Assembly (NCBI RefSeq): GCF_003063375.1
Contig: NZ_NERY01000001.1
Span: forward strand, 186,001 to 250,000
DNA from: Limnohabitans sp. MMS-10A-178
Lineage (GTDB): Bacteria > Pseudomonadota > Gammaproteobacteria > Burkholderiales > Burkholderiaceae_C
Direction: 5' to 3'
Length of the DNA stretch: 64,000 bases
Shown: piece by piece, positions 18,005 through 28,194 of the stretch
Layout of the letters: each line of letters starts with the position of its first letter
Position numbering within the stretch: position 1 is the stretch's first letter
Notes under the pieces: generated by a model
What the model was told of the DNA's origin: nothing
The model's input: only the letters and a program-made list of their open reading frames with translations
Databases searched by the model: none
Translations under genes and position numbers: made by a program

Positions 18005-18835
18005 ATGCCTCAATTTGCCGCCAATCTTTCCATGATGTACCCCGACATGGATTTCCTAGATCGCTTCGAAGCCGCGGCCAAAGATGGCTTCAAGGCCGTT
18101 GAGTATTTGTTCCCCTATGCCTATGCTGCTGAGGAATTGGCGGCTCGACTCAAAGGCAATGGTCTTCAACAGGTTTTGTTCAACATGCCGCCAGGTGGCA
18201 TTGACGATGCCAGCACATTGAGCGCGTGGGAAAAGGGCGATCGCGGTACAGCTTGCTCACCCGGCCGTGAAGCCGAATACAAAGCAGGCGTGACACGCGC
18301 CATGCGTTATGCAGAGACCTTGGGCTGCCCTCGCATTCACTCCATGGCAGGTGTGTTGCCCGCTGGCGTTTCGCGCGAGCAAGCCCAAAGCACCTTGGTG
18401 GCCAATTTGAAGTGGGCTTGCCATCAAATGCAGCCGCATGGCATTGACGTTTTACTAGAGCCCATAAATTTGCGCGGTATCCCAGGATTTTTTTTCAACC
18501 GCCAAGACCACGCTCACGAAATAGTGGCCCAAGTGAACGAGCCCAATTTGAAAATTCAAATGGACTTGTTTCACTGCCAAATTGTGGAGGGCGATGTCAC
18601 CACCAAGTTAGAGCGCTACTTACCAACTGGCAAAGTAGGTCACCTTCAAATTGCCGATGTGCCACTGCGTCACGAACCAGGCACAGGTGAGTTAAATTGG
18701 CCTTATCTGTTTGACTTGATCGATCGTCTGTCTGCAGAATGTGGCTGGAAAGGATGGATCGGTTGTGAGTACATTCCTGCAGACACCTCGTCTGGCGGCA
18801 CTTCTCGCGGCTTGTCTTGGCTGAAATCAAACTGA
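18005..18835 (+). CDS. otnI: 2-oxo-tetronate isomerase (hydroxypyruvate isomerase-like)
   Basis: 276-aa TIM-barrel xylose-isomerase-like enzyme. Its job in this pathway is to isomerise 2-oxo-tetronate to 3-oxo-tetronate, the OtnK substrate. Metal-binding positions are visible in LLEPINLRGIPGFF, QMDLFHCQ, HLQIADVP and GCEYIPAD. The ATG at 18005 was preferred to a TTG two codons earlier. The 65-base gap after otnC is the only loose joint in the operon. The paralogue Hyi (hydroxypyruvate isomerase) is nearly indistinguishable by eye. Confidence 0.87.
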   Translation: MPQFAANLSMMYPDMDFLDRFEAAAKDGFKAVEYLFPYAYAAEELAARLKGNGLQQVLFNMPPGGIDDASTLSAWEKGDRGTACSPGREAEYKAGVTRAMRYAETLGCPRIHSMAGVLPAGVSREQAQSTLVANLKWACHQMQPHGIDVLLEPINLRGIPGFFFNRQDHAHEIVAQVNEPNLKIQMDLFHCQIVEGDVTTKLERYLPTGKVGHLQIADVPLRHEPGTGELNWPYLFDLIDRLSAECGWKGWIGCEYIPADTSSGGTSRGLSWLKSN

Positions 18836-18851
18836 ATTTTTGGAGATCATC

Positions 18852-20333
18852 ATGAATGCACCCATTCACAAAGAACTGCCTGCACACCTCTTGAATGCTG
18901 AGAAAGCTTTGCGCGATGTCACGCAATCGTGGGACGCCAGCATTTTGAAAGAACTCACCCAGTACATTGAGATTCCAGCCAAGTCGCCCTCCTTTGACAG
19001 CAACTGGGAAGCCAACGGTTATCTCGATACCGTGCTCAGACAAACAGCAGAATGGATTGAGGCGCAAAAGGTAGCGGGCCTTCGCTTGGAAATTTTGCGC
19101 TTGCCTGGCCGCACACCTGTTTTGTTTTTTGACATTCCCGCCACGCGTGCTGCGTCGGAAGGTTCGGGTCAAACGGTGCTGATGTATGGCCACTTAGACA
19201 AGCAACCAGAGTTCAGTGGCTGGCGCAATGACTTAGGTCCATGGACGCCCAAGTATGAAAACGGCAAGCTGTATGGCCGCGGCGGCGCCGACGATGGCTA
19301 TGCCGCCTACGCCAGCATCGCGGCGGTACAGGCTCTGAAAAATCAAAACACGCCACACCCTCGCATTGTGGGCTTGATTGAAACCTGTGAAGAGTCTGGC
19401 TCCTACGATTTATTGCCTTACATCGATTCTCTGCGCCCTCGCTTGGGCGATGTGGGCTTGGTCATTTGTTTAGACAGTGGTGCAGGCAACTACGATCAGC
19501 TTTGGCTGACCACCAGTTTGCGCGGCATGGCCAGCGGCACTTTGAAGGTTGAAATTTTGACAGAAGGCATTCACTCGGGTGATGCCTCTGGCTTGGTGCC
19601 CTCTAGCTTTCGCATCATGCGCCAAGTTCTCGATCGTTTAGAGGACAGCAAGTCAGGGCGTCTTTTGCCAGCCAGCTTCCACTGCGAAGTGCCTGCCGAT
19701 CGACTGGCACAGGCCAAAGCCACGGCCAGCATTTTGGGCGAAGAAATTTACAAGCGCTTTCCTTGGGCACACTACGACTGCGGGGGCTCCACCACCTTTG
19801 CCTTGCCCACCACCACCGATCCTTTGCAAGCTTTGCTCAATCGCACCTGGACACCCACATTGAGTGTGACGGGCGCAGAAGGCTTTCCCACTTTAGAAAA
19901 TGCCGGCAATGTGCTGCGGCCCTATACCGCCTTCAAGCTCAGCCTGCGTCTACCGCCTTTGGTGGATGCAGCTCAAGCAGTTGCAGAGATGAAAGCATTG
20001 CTCGAAGACAACGCGCCCTATCAAGCGCGGGTGACATTTGAGTCCAAAGGTGGCGCCACGGGCTGGAATGCGCCAAGTAGCACACCTTGGTTTGAAAACG
20101 CCCTGCAAAGCGCCAGCCAATCGCACTTTGGCGCCTCTGTGGGCTATATCGGACAAGGCGGCACCATTCCGCTCATGAACATGTTGAGCCAAGGCTTTCC
20201 GACGGCGCAAATGATGGTCTGCGGTGTGTTGGGTCCAAAGAGCAACGCCCACGGCCCCAACGAATTTTTGCATGTGCCTTATGCCAAAAAGTTGACGGCC
20301 TCGGTGGCCGAGGTCATGGCATCAATGCCCTGA
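18852..20333 (+). CDS. M20 family metallopeptidase (CNDP/dipeptidase type)
   Basis: 493-aa cytosolic dizinc hydrolase. Metal ligands are in the expected order: His in MYGHLDKQP, bridging Asp in GRGGADDGYA, the catalytic Glu pair in CEESGS, Asp in CLDSG and the distal His in NAHGPNEFL. An inserted dimerisation domain occupies about 215-385. The ATG at 18852 has GGAG six bases upstream (18842-18845); the TTG at 18840 was rejected. It follows otnI by 16 bases, so it seems to belong to the threonate operon, although a peptidase has no known step there. It could serve peptide or amide substrates imported by the MFS protein next door. Confidence 0.88.
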   Translation: MNAPIHKELPAHLLNAEKALRDVTQSWDASILKELTQYIEIPAKSPSFDSNWEANGYLDTVLRQTAEWIEAQKVAGLRLEILRLPGRTPVLFFDIPATRAASEGSGQTVLMYGHLDKQPEFSGWRNDLGPWTPKYENGKLYGRGGADDGYAAYASIAAVQALKNQNTPHPRIVGLIETCEESGSYDLLPYIDSLRPRLGDVGLVICLDSGAGNYDQLWLTTSLRGMASGTLKVEILTEGIHSGDASGLVPSSFRIMRQVLDRLEDSKSGRLLPASFHCEVPADRLAQAKATASILGEEIYKRFPWAHYDCGGSTTFALPTTTDPLQALLNRTWTPTLSVTGAEGFPTLENAGNVLRPYTAFKLSLRLPPLVDAAQAVAEMKALLEDNAPYQARVTFESKGGATGWNAPSSTPWFENALQSASQSHFGASVGYIGQGGTIPLMNMLSQGFPTAQMMVCGVLGPKSNAHGPNEFLHVPYAKKLTASVAEVMASMP

Positions 20334-20356
20334 AATTGAGTCCCTCAAATGTGATG

Positions 20357-21529
20357 TCAGGCTGCGGTCTGGTTCTTGCGAACCCAGACCAGCCACATCA
20401 AGGCAATGCCAGTAAGTGCCACCGGCACCACCGAGCCATAGTTCAGCCATGTCCAGCCTTGCGTGGTCACCAAAGCGCCCGAGGCAAACGAGGTGATGGC
20501 CATGGTGGCAAACACACAGAAATTGATGGCGGCTTGACCGCGGTCTTTCTCTTCAGGCCGCCAAGCTGTCATGGCAAGGGTGGTGCTGCCTGTAAAAACA
20601 AAGTTCCAACCGACGCCCAGAATAAACAAGGCCAACACAAATTGATGCAAGTCAGTGCCCGAGAGGGCGATACCGATGCAGACAAAATTCAGCAGCACAC
20701 CCACCGCCATGATTTGCAGGACACCAAATTTCTTGATCAGGTGACCTGTGAAAAAACCAGGCGCAAACATGCCAATGACGTGCCACTCTAAAACCAAGGC
20801 CGCATCGCTGAACGGATAGCCACACACCTGCATGGCCAGCGGTGTGGCGGCCATCAACAAATTCATCACACCAAAGCTGAGCGCTGCAGCGGCTGCAGAC
20901 ACAATGAACACCGGCTGTTTCATGATCTCGCGCAAGGGGCGACCTTCGGAGCTACCGCTGACTTTCTCAACGAGCGGCGGGAACTTCACAAAATGCATCA
21001 GCACCATGCCCAAAACAGCCACAGCGGTAAGTGCCACGTAGGCACCCATGAAGGGCGTTTCAAACCAGCCTTTGCTTTGAGAGGCCAAATTGGGACCCAC
21101 GATGGCGCCAATCAGGCCCCCGGCCATCACCCATGAAACGGCCTTCTCTTTGAAAGAAGCTTCTGCCAACTCGGCAGCGGCAAATCGGTAAAGCTGTCCA
21201 TTGGCACTGTAATAACCAGCCACCATGGTGGCCATCACCAGCAGTTCAAAGTTGTGCGTGTGCGCTGCATAAGCGCACAAAATGGCAGACAACAAGCCCA
21301 CCAACAAACCCAACTGAAATGAAACCCTGCGGCCCCACTTGGCTTGTGACTTGGCCACCAAGCCCGTTGACAAAGCGCCGCCCACCACATACCCCATGAC
21401 CGGCAGTGTGGCCATCCACCCCACGGGTGCCAGGCTTAAACCCACCAAACCATTGATGGCAATGAAGGTGACGTTGTTGGTGAGAAACAAGCCTTGGCAC
21501 AAGGCCAGAAAAAAGAGGTTGGAGTTCAT
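20357..21529 (-). CDS. MFS transporter
   Basis: 390-aa major facilitator with about 12 predicted TM helices. The N-terminus MNSNLFFLALCQGLFLTNN and the segment GGALSTGLVAKSQAKWGRR (loop 2-3 signature region) are typical of the YcaD/UMF-type MFS. The substrate is unknown. It lies convergent to the M20 peptidase gene and 14 bases downstream of rsmE on the same strand. The ATG at 21529 replaces an upstream in-frame start at 21556, which would overlap rsmE. Confidence 0.85.
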   Translation of the reverse strand: MNSNLFFLALCQGLFLTNNVTFIAINGLVGLSLAPVGWMATLPVMGYVVGGALSTGLVAKSQAKWGRRVSFQLGLLVGLLSAILCAYAAHTHNFELLVMATMVAGYYSANGQLYRFAAAELAEASFKEKAVSWVMAGGLIGAIVGPNLASQSKGWFETPFMGAYVALTAVAVLGMVLMHFVKFPPLVEKVSGSSEGRPLREIMKQPVFIVSAAAAALSFGVMNLLMAATPLAMQVCGYPFSDAALVLEWHVIGMFAPGFFTGHLIKKFGVLQIMAVGVLLNFVCIGIALSGTDLHQFVLALFILGVGWNFVFTGSTTLAMTAWRPEEKDRGQAAINFCVFATMAITSFASGALVTTQGWTWLNYGSVVPVALTGIALMWLVWVRKNQTAA

Positions 21530-21543
21530 ACACCTGAGTGTAT

Positions 21544-22317
21544 CTACTGCAAGCACCCCACAGCAGACAAAACGGCGACAGGGGCTGTTTCCGCGCGCAA
21601 CACCCTGTTCCCTAAGCTCACAGGCAGAAAGCCAGCAGCGATGGCTTGTGCCTCCTCCGCTGGACTCAAGCCACCCTCTGGCCCACTCAACACAATGATC
21701 TCTGTTGGCCGGGTGGCGTCATGGTCATGGGTGGATCGAATGGTTTGAATCATTTCATGAAGCAAGCGGGTGCCAGGCGATAAAGACAAAACCCAGCGAG
21801 CCGCTTGTGATGGTGCTTGTGCGGCCGACAACTGCTCAAGGGCTTGCTCCAGCGTCCTTGCTTGGCCAACTTGCAAAACTCGATTGCGGCCACACTGCTC
21901 ACTTGAGGCCACGGCAATGGCTTGCCAATGCGCTAATTTTTTGTCTGCACGCTCACCCTTGAGTTTCAACACACTGCGCTCAGCAGTGATGGGCAGCAGT
22001 GTGGCGGCGCCCAGCTCGGTGGCTTTTTCAAGCAACCAATCCATGCGCTCATTGGCCGTGATGCCAGACCACAAATGAACTTGAATGCTGAGCTCACGCT
22101 CAACGGGGTGGTGTTCACCCACGCGCACCGACACTTCGCTTCGACCCATGTGCATTACAACGGCCTTGAACTCTCCGCCCTGGCCATTGAAAAGAGTGAT
22201 CTCATCGTTGGGCTGCAGCCTGAGAACTTGCACGTGCCTGGCCGTTCCAGCAGGCAAGCTCAATTCGGCACCGGTATCGAGCGCAGATGGACAGTAAAAG
22301 CGTGGCAGATTTGACAT
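21544..22317 (-). CDS. rsmE: 16S rRNA (uracil-1498-N3)-methyltransferase RsmE
   Basis: 257-aa SPOUT-class methyltransferase that methylates U1498 of 16S rRNA. N-terminal PUA-like domain starting LPRFYCPSAL, then the knotted SAM site with LSGPEGGLSPAEEAQA and the C-terminal LGNRVLRAETAPVAVL, both highly conserved in RsmE. ATG 22317 was preferred to the adjacent TTG. It lies 20 bases after amgK on the same strand. Confidence 0.95.
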   Translation of the reverse strand: MSNLPRFYCPSALDTGAELSLPAGTARHVQVLRLQPNDEITLFNGQGGEFKAVVMHMGRSEVSVRVGEHHPVERELSIQVHLWSGITANERMDWLLEKATELGAATLLPITAERSVLKLKGERADKKLAHWQAIAVASSEQCGRNRVLQVGQARTLEQALEQLSAAQAPSQAARWVLSLSPGTRLLHEMIQTIRSTHDHDATRPTEIIVLSGPEGGLSPAEEAQAIAAGFLPVSLGNRVLRAETAPVAVLSAVGCLQ

Positions 22318-22337
22318 CAATGGCTCACCTGAAGTGC

Positions 22338-23489
22338 TTACATGCGCCCAAACGCAAAACCCGTCACACCATCCTGGCCTTCAACCTCTTCAATCAGGCG
22401 CAGCAGGGGTCTGAGTTCAATGTACCTGGCGGCCGTTGCACGAATATAGGCAATGAAGCGTGGTGCATCGGCCAAGTATTTTTCTTTCCCATCACGCAAC
22501 GTCAGGCGCGCAAAAATACCAGCTACTTTCAAATGACGTTGCAAACCCATCCACTCCACGGCACGGTAAAAAGCACCAAAGTCTTGGTGCCAATCTTCAT
22601 AATTGAGAAGGCCCACTTTGCGCGCTTTCTCCCAGTAACGGATGGTGACGTCGAGTACAAAATCTTCTTCCCACGTGAGAAAGGCGTCGCGCATCAAGCT
22701 GGCTACGTCGTAGGTGACGGGGCCATACACAGCGTCCTGAAAATCCAACACGCCCAAAGCAGCCTCAGCGCCTGTGGGCATCATCAAATTGCGCGGCATG
22801 AAATCGCGGTGGACAAACACCGAGGGGCTGGCCAAGTTATGCGCCACCAGCATTTTGAAGGTGCTGTCCAAGGTGCTGCGCATCTTGCCTTGAACTTCCA
22901 ATTGACGGTGCTTCGTCAGGTACCAGTCTGGAAACAAACTGAGCTCTCTTTGCAGCAGGGCCTCATCGTAGGGCGGCAATACACCAGGCTTGGAAGACAA
23001 CTGCCAATCAATGAGCGCATCGATGGCTTGCATGTAAAGCGCGTGATTGGCTTGCGGATTGTTCGCATCGATGGCCGACATCATGGTGCGATCGCCCAAG
23101 TCTGTGAGCAGCATGAAGCCTTGCGGCGCGTCCCACGCCAAAACCTCGGGGGCTTTCAGCCCCGCCAGCTTCATGAGTTGGGCGACCTTGACAAAGGGTT
23201 CACAATTTTCTTTGTCGGGCGGCGCGTCCATCACGATCAGGCTGGCACCCGAAATTGTGTTGACACGCAAATAACGTCTGAAACTGGCATCGGCCGACGC
23301 AATTCGCAAGCTTTCAGGCATCAGGCCATGCGTGGTGGCCAATTCAGAAAGCCATTTTTCACAAGCCGTCTGGCGCTGCGGGTCTGCCCAGACCACATTT
23401 GAAATTTGTTCAGAATTCAAGTTCTTGTTCCAAGTCAAAACACCCAGAGATGCTACCCGACCTCTTGTAGAAGTCACGCAAGGCAGCAC
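22338..23489 (-). CDS. amgK: N-acetylmuramate/N-acetylglucosamine kinase AmgK
   Basis: Anomeric kinase of the aminoglycoside phosphotransferase fold, producing MurNAc-1-phosphate for peptidoglycan recycling. Visible motifs: SFRRYLRV (N-lobe), the catalytic loop VFVHRDFMPRNLMM and the metal site GVLDFQDAVYGP. It sits divergent to lptD, as in Pseudomonas, where lptD-surA flank the amgK-murU pair; here murU is instead 10 kb away. The start is uncertain: the given GTG (23489) yields 383 aa with a poorly conserved N-terminus. Internal TTG/GTG codons between 23395 and 23440 would give about 350 aa, closer to the family length. Confidence 0.87.
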   Translation of the reverse strand: MLPCVTSTRGRVASLGVLTWNKNLNSEQISNVVWADPQRQTACEKWLSELATTHGLMPESLRIASADASFRRYLRVNTISGASLIVMDAPPDKENCEPFVKVAQLMKLAGLKAPEVLAWDAPQGFMLLTDLGDRTMMSAIDANNPQANHALYMQAIDALIDWQLSSKPGVLPPYDEALLQRELSLFPDWYLTKHRQLEVQGKMRSTLDSTFKMLVAHNLASPSVFVHRDFMPRNLMMPTGAEAALGVLDFQDAVYGPVTYDVASLMRDAFLTWEEDFVLDVTIRYWEKARKVGLLNYEDWHQDFGAFYRAVEWMGLQRHLKVAGIFARLTLRDGKEKYLADAPRFIAYIRATAARYIELRPLLRLIEEVEGQDGVTGFAFGRM

Positions 23490-23538
23490 TCATGGATAAT
23501 CCATTCTACAAACACCCGACAACCTGGACGACAGCCCT

Positions 23539-25974
23539 TTGCAGAACCGCCCCTCATTTCAGACAGCCCAGCTTGTTCAAGCCCTGAGCTTGGGCGGCCT
23601 GTTGCTGTGCCAAGTGCCTAGCTTGGCCCAAGGAAATGGCGAGCTACCCGTAAGTGCAGCATCTGAAAAAGCATCAAGCCAACCAGCATTGATCCTTCAA
23701 AACAGCCTTCGCTTGGAAGAAAAAATATCAGAGATTGAGCGCAAGCAGTCGCCCTTGTTTGTATCAGGCCAGCGCTTGCTTGGACGACCCGATCTAGACT
23801 TGGTCATTGACGGAGGCGCCTTGCTTCGCAAACAGGGCCTGACAGTGAGGGCGCAGCGGATTGAATACGACCAGTCTCAGAACACCCTGAGTGCAGAGGG
23901 CGGCGTGAAGATCACGCGAGAAGGCAATACCTTCCAAGGCCCTTCTTTGAGTTTGCAAGCAGACTCTTTTCAAGGCAAGTTTTTAAAACCTGAATACACG
24001 CTGCTCAAAGGTGGCGGGCATGGTGAGGCCTCAGAAATAGAGTTTGTTGACGCGCAGCGCGCCATCATCCGCAATGCCACTTACACCACCTGTAGCCGCA
24101 TTCAAGGCCCCAGTTGGCTGCCCGAATGGATTTTGAAAGCGGCCAGCCTGCAAATCAATGAAGAAGACAACAGCGTTCAGGCCAAAGACCTGCAACTTCG
24201 CTTCAAAAATGTACCCATCTTGGCTGCGCCCTCTCTCACTTTTCCGCTCAACAATGAACGCCAATCTGGGTTTTTGGCCCCTCTGGTTGGCATTGATACT
24301 GTCAGCGGCATTGAATTAACTTCGCCTTACTACTGGAATATTGCACCCAACCGAGATGCCACACTCAGCACCACCCTCATGAGCAAACGGGGCGTGGCTC
24401 TCGATTCTGAATTCCGCTATCTTGAGACCGACAGCCAAGGCCAAGTGCGCTTGAACCTCATGCCCAATGACTCCTTGAGACAACAATCTCGTTGGGGCGT
24501 GTCGGCGCAGCATTCGGGTGGCATTGAGACGGGCAACTCGGTGTTGGGCCGCCTGGGTGTCAATGTCAATTTGAACAGGGTCAGCGATGACAATTACTGG
24601 CGAGACTTTCCGCGCTCTGGTTTGTCACTGACCCAGCGATTGTTGCCTGCCTCAGGTAGCTTGCATTGGGCACAAGGCGACTGGTCCATGATGACCCGTG
24701 TGCAGCAATTCCAAACCCTGCAGGACGTCAGCTCCCCCATCACGCCGCCTTATGATCGATCGCCTCAAATTGTGGCTCAATACAACAAGTGGGACTTGAA
24801 TGGCTTTGATGTCGGATTCACGGCCGACACCACCCGTTTTGAAGCCGATTACAGCCGCATCCCTGGGGGTAGTCGCACCGTTTTGAGAAATGGTCAGCGC
24901 AGTTTTGCAGTTGCACAAGTCAGCCATCCCTGGCGCAAACCTTGGGGATTTGTGGTTCCCAAAATTCAATTGCACGGCACTCGCTATCAATTAGACACCG
25001 CACTTGACAATGGTCAACTTGATGCCAATCGCTTGTTGCCTACTTACAGCCTTGACACGGGTTTGATTTACGAACGCGACGCTGCCTACTTTGGCCGGCA
25101 GCTTCGGCAAACGCTTGAGCCTCGCGCTTTTTTTGTGCGCACACCTTATAAAGACCAAAGTCTGCTGCCCAGCTATGACAGTGGCGTCACCGACTTCAAT
25201 CTGACCACCATTTACGCCGAGAACCCTTATGTGGGCCAAGACAGAATTGCCGACTCCAATTTGGTCACGCTGGGTGTCAACAGCCGTTTCTTTGATGCCA
25301 ATAGCGGCGCAGAATTGGCTCGCTTGGGCATCGCCCAAAGGTATCGCTTTTCAGACCAATTGGTGCGCTTACCAGGCGAGTTGCCCGTTGCGTCGGGCTT
25401 CAGTGACATCTTGTTAGGGGCAGGGGTCCGCTGGGACAGCCGTTGGAGTGTTGACTCGACCCTTCAATTTGACGCCCAAACCCACCGCACCACACGCACC
25501 ACACTCACCACGCGCTTCAACCCCACCCCCTATCGGGTGTTCAATACAGCTTACCGACTCTCGCGCGATCAAAGTGAGCAAATTGATGTGGGGTGGCAAT
25601 GGCCGCTGCGCGATTTCACCTTTGAGCGCGGCAACCCTGCCGAAGGCAACCCCTACCTCACTCCCGGTCAGGGCTTGGGCGCCGATCGTTGGTACAGTGT
25701 AGGACGCATGAACTTCAGCCTGAAGGACCGAAAAATGGTCGATACTTTGTTGGGCTTTGAATATGATGCAGGTTGTTGGCTCGGCCGCGTGGTTTATGAA
25801 CGCCTGCAAAGCACCACCACCACGTCTCGAAGTCGCATTTTGTTTCAACTTGAATTTGTAGGATTGGCTCGCGTTGGCTCTAGTCCGTTGAAGACATTGC
25901 GCGACAATATCCCCCGTTATCAATATCTTCGCGAAGATTTGGCGCCCACCAGCAGATTCAACTCCTATGACTAA
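23539..25974 (+). CDS. lptD: LPS-assembly outer membrane protein LptD
   Basis: 811-aa outer membrane protein that with LptE places LPS in the outer leaflet. A signal peptide occupies about residues 1-31 (LLLCQVPSLAQ, cleavage near Ala-Gln). An OstA/LptA-like periplasmic domain follows (about 70-230), then the large beta-barrel. The only sensible start is TTG at 23539; the frame is closed by a stop at 23497 and has no ATG before it, so translation may be weak. It is divergent from amgK (about 50 bases) and its stop lies 8 bases inside surA. Confidence 0.94.
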   Translation: MQNRPSFQTAQLVQALSLGGLLLCQVPSLAQGNGELPVSAASEKASSQPALILQNSLRLEEKISEIERKQSPLFVSGQRLLGRPDLDLVIDGGALLRKQGLTVRAQRIEYDQSQNTLSAEGGVKITREGNTFQGPSLSLQADSFQGKFLKPEYTLLKGGGHGEASEIEFVDAQRAIIRNATYTTCSRIQGPSWLPEWILKAASLQINEEDNSVQAKDLQLRFKNVPILAAPSLTFPLNNERQSGFLAPLVGIDTVSGIELTSPYYWNIAPNRDATLSTTLMSKRGVALDSEFRYLETDSQGQVRLNLMPNDSLRQQSRWGVSAQHSGGIETGNSVLGRLGVNVNLNRVSDDNYWRDFPRSGLSLTQRLLPASGSLHWAQGDWSMMTRVQQFQTLQDVSSPITPPYDRSPQIVAQYNKWDLNGFDVGFTADTTRFEADYSRIPGGSRTVLRNGQRSFAVAQVSHPWRKPWGFVVPKIQLHGTRYQLDTALDNGQLDANRLLPTYSLDTGLIYERDAAYFGRQLRQTLEPRAFFVRTPYKDQSLLPSYDSGVTDFNLTTIYAENPYVGQDRIADSNLVTLGVNSRFFDANSGAELARLGIAQRYRFSDQLVRLPGELPVASGFSDILLGAGVRWDSRWSVDSTLQFDAQTHRTTRTTLTTRFNPTPYRVFNTAYRLSRDQSEQIDVGWQWPLRDFTFERGNPAEGNPYLTPGQGLGADRWYSVGRMNFSLKDRKMVDTLLGFEYDAGCWLGRVVYERLQSTTTTSRSRILFQLEFVGLARVGSSPLKTLRDNIPRYQYLREDLAPTSRFNSYD

Positions 25975-27367
25975 TTTATTTGCTCTGAATTCCACTCACG
26001 TTCTCGCTGGCATCCGCGCACTCTTGAGCGTTGGAAAACCATTTGAAAAGAAGCGAAATTTGGGTGTTACCCTCGCGTTGTGCACTGCGCTTGCAGTTCC
26101 TGGCTGGGCTCAAGCGCAAAGCAATGTGCAAGCTAGGCCTGCAGACTACATTGTGGCCGTGGTCAATTCAGAGCCCATCACCAACAAAGAAGTGCAAAAC
26201 CTCAAGCTGCGCTTGCAAAAACAATTGCCGCCTGGCGCGCCCAGCCTCAGCCCTCAAGCTTTAACGCAACAAGCGCTCGATCAATTGATCAATGAAAGAG
26301 CTCAGTTGCAACAAGCACAAGAAAACGGTATTCGCGTTGATGACAATGAGGTAGAACAAACAGCGTTAAGCATTGCTCGACAAAACCAAATTTCGATAGA
26401 AGATCTTTATAAACGTCTTGCTATAGATGGTGTGAGCGTGTCTGGCTTTCGCGATCAATTGCGCAAACAACTCATCATCAGCCGTTTGCGAGAACGTGAT
26501 GTCGACAACAGAGCCCGCGTTTCCGACGCTGAAGTCGAGCAACAAATTCAAAGTGAACAAGCCGGTCAGGCTGGCTCGGCCAGGCCCATTGATTTGAACT
26601 TGGCCATGATTTTGATTGCTGTTCCCGAAAACAGTTCTGACAAAGAAGTGGCTGAATTGAAAGTCAAAGCGCAGCAGGTTGCGCAACGCGCCAAAGCTGG
26701 CGAAAGCTTTGCAGCGCTGGCGCTTTCATTTTCACAAGCCTTGGACAGAGGTGCCAATGGTGGTGAGATGGGCTTGCGGGCTGCCGATCGTTACCCCAGC
26801 CTGTTTGTTGAAAGCACACAAAATCTCAGGCCAGGAGAAATTTCAGAGCCCGTTCAATCTGGCGCAGGTTTTCACATTTTGAAGGTTTTAGACAAGAAGC
26901 AAAGCGAGATGAGCAGCGCCATGCTGGTTCAAACTCGCGCTCGACACATCTTGCTGCGCATTGGCAATGAGCTCACTGAAGCGGCTGCAAGAAGCCGTCT
27001 TCTCAACTACAAACAACAAATTCAAGCAGGTACAGACTTTGCAACCTTAGCGCGTCAGTTTTCACAAGATGGCAGCGCGAGTGAGGGGGGTGATTTAGGC
27101 TGGGCAAGCCCCGGTCAATTTGTGCCAGAGTTTGAACAGGTCATGGCACGCCTGCGCCCTGGACAAGTCTCAGACCCCCTCGTTTCGCGCTTTGGCGTGC
27201 ACCTGATTCAAGTGATGGAAAGGCGAGAAGCACCCATGACCGTGCGTGAGCAACGCGAAATGGTGCGCAATCAATTGCGTGAAAAAAAATTAGAAGAGTT
27301 GTACGCCAATTGGGTGACCGAGCTGCGTGGCCGCGCCTACGTTGAGTTGCGCGAACCACCTCAATGA
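25967..27367 (+). CDS. surA: Periplasmic chaperone/peptidyl-prolyl isomerase SurA
   Basis: 466-aa periplasmic chaperone for outer-membrane proteins, including LptD. The signal segment is at about 32-51 ([20 protein letters not shown]), unusually far from the N-terminus, so the true start may be downstream of ATG 25967. Then the SurA N-domain ([17 protein letters not shown]) and two parvulin PPIC domains (about 205-305 and 320-420; [20 protein letters not shown] is the second). It overlaps lptD by 8 bases and rsmA by ATGA at 27364. pdxA, often placed between surA and rsmA, is absent. Confidence 0.94.
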   Translation: MTNLFALNSTHVLAGIRALLSVGKPFEKKRNLGVTLALCTALAVPGWAQAQSNVQARPADYIVAVVNSEPITNKEVQNLKLRLQKQLPPGAPSLSPQALTQQALDQLINERAQLQQAQENGIRVDDNEVEQTALSIARQNQISIEDLYKRLAIDGVSVSGFRDQLRKQLIISRLRERDVDNRARVSDAEVEQQIQSEQAGQAGSARPIDLNLAMILIAVPENSSDKEVAELKVKAQQVAQRAKAGESFAALALSFSQALDRGANGGEMGLRAADRYPSLFVESTQNLRPGEISEPVQSGAGFHILKVLDKKQSEMSSAMLVQTRARHILLRIGNELTEAAARSRLLNYKQQIQAGTDFATLARQFSQDGSASEGGDLGWASPGQFVPEFEQVMARLRPGQVSDPLVSRFGVHLIQVMERREAPMTVREQREMVRNQLREKKLEELYANWVTELRGRAYVELREPPQ

Positions 27368-28125
27368 AGCACATCCCACGCAAGCGCTTCGGCCAACACT
27401 TTTTATCCGACGGCGGCATCATTGATGGCATTGTCGATGCCATTCATCCGCAAGCCGGTCAAGCCATGGTTGAAATTGGGCCGGGTCTTGCCGCGCTCAC
27501 GCAACCCTTGGTTGAACGCTTGGGTCACCTGACGGTCATTGAGCTCGATCGTGACTTGGCGCTTCGCCTTCGACTTCACAAGCAATTGACCGTGGTCGAA
27601 TCGGATGTTCTGCGTGTCGACTTTACGGCTTTGGCGGCTGGGCAAAAAATCAGGGTAGTGGGCAACTTGCCTTACAACATTTCCACCCCTATTTTGTTTC
27701 ACCTGCTCGCACACGTGAATGCCATTGAAGATCAACACTTCATGCTTCAAAAAGAAGTCATTGATCGGATGGTGGCTGCACCAGCAACTTCTGACTATGG
27801 CCGCTTGTCGGTCATGTTGCAGTGGCGCTATGCCATGGAGAATGTGCTGTTTGTACCGCCCGAAAGTTTTGATCCACCGCCGCGAGTTGACAGTGCGGTG
27901 GTGCGCATGGTGCCTCACGCAGAGCCAGCCAACATCGATGTCAAGCTCCTAGAAAAAATGGTGCAAGTGGCGTTCAGCCAACGTCGCAAGTTGTTGCGCC
28001 ACACTTTGGGCGCGTGGCTCACTGAAAGAAATTTTGCGGGCCACTTTGATGTGCAGCGGCGTGCAGAAGAGGTAAGCGTTCAAGAGTACCTGCAACTGGC
28101 AATAGCTTTGAACACTGAAATTTGA
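27364..28125 (+). CDS. rsmA: 16S rRNA (adenine1518/1519-N6)-dimethyltransferase
   Basis: 253-aa KsgA/RsmA that dimethylates A1518 and A1519 in the 3' helix of 16S rRNA, a late 30S assembly checkpoint. Motifs: RFGQHFL at the N-terminus, SAM motif [12 protein letters not shown], and motif [15 protein letters not shown]. Coupled to surA by ATGA. Downstream lies a short gap and then the convergent barstar gene. Confidence 0.96.
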   Translation: MKHIPRKRFGQHFLSDGGIIDGIVDAIHPQAGQAMVEIGPGLAALTQPLVERLGHLTVIELDRDLALRLRLHKQLTVVESDVLRVDFTALAAGQKIRVVGNLPYNISTPILFHLLAHVNAIEDQHFMLQKEVIDRMVAAPATSDYGRLSVMLQWRYAMENVLFVPPESFDPPPRVDSAVVRMVPHAEPANIDVKLLEKMVQVAFSQRRKLLRHTLGAWLTERNFAGHFDVQRRAEEVSVQEYLQLAIALNTEI

Positions 28126-28194
28126 ATGAAAAAAAGTGCAAGGGCAATGAAGCCTTTGCACTTTTTGAAACTGCGCTAGCAGCTTGTGAATGGG

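Noticed and set aside
20336..20791. 151-codon plus ORF opposite the MFS transporter end
   Set aside because: Shadow of a clear 12-TM MFS gene on the minus strand.
22287..23402. 371-codon plus-strand ORF opposite amgK
   Set aside because: Antisense shadow: it covers almost the whole of amgK, has no recognisable domain, and amgK has clear kinase motifs.
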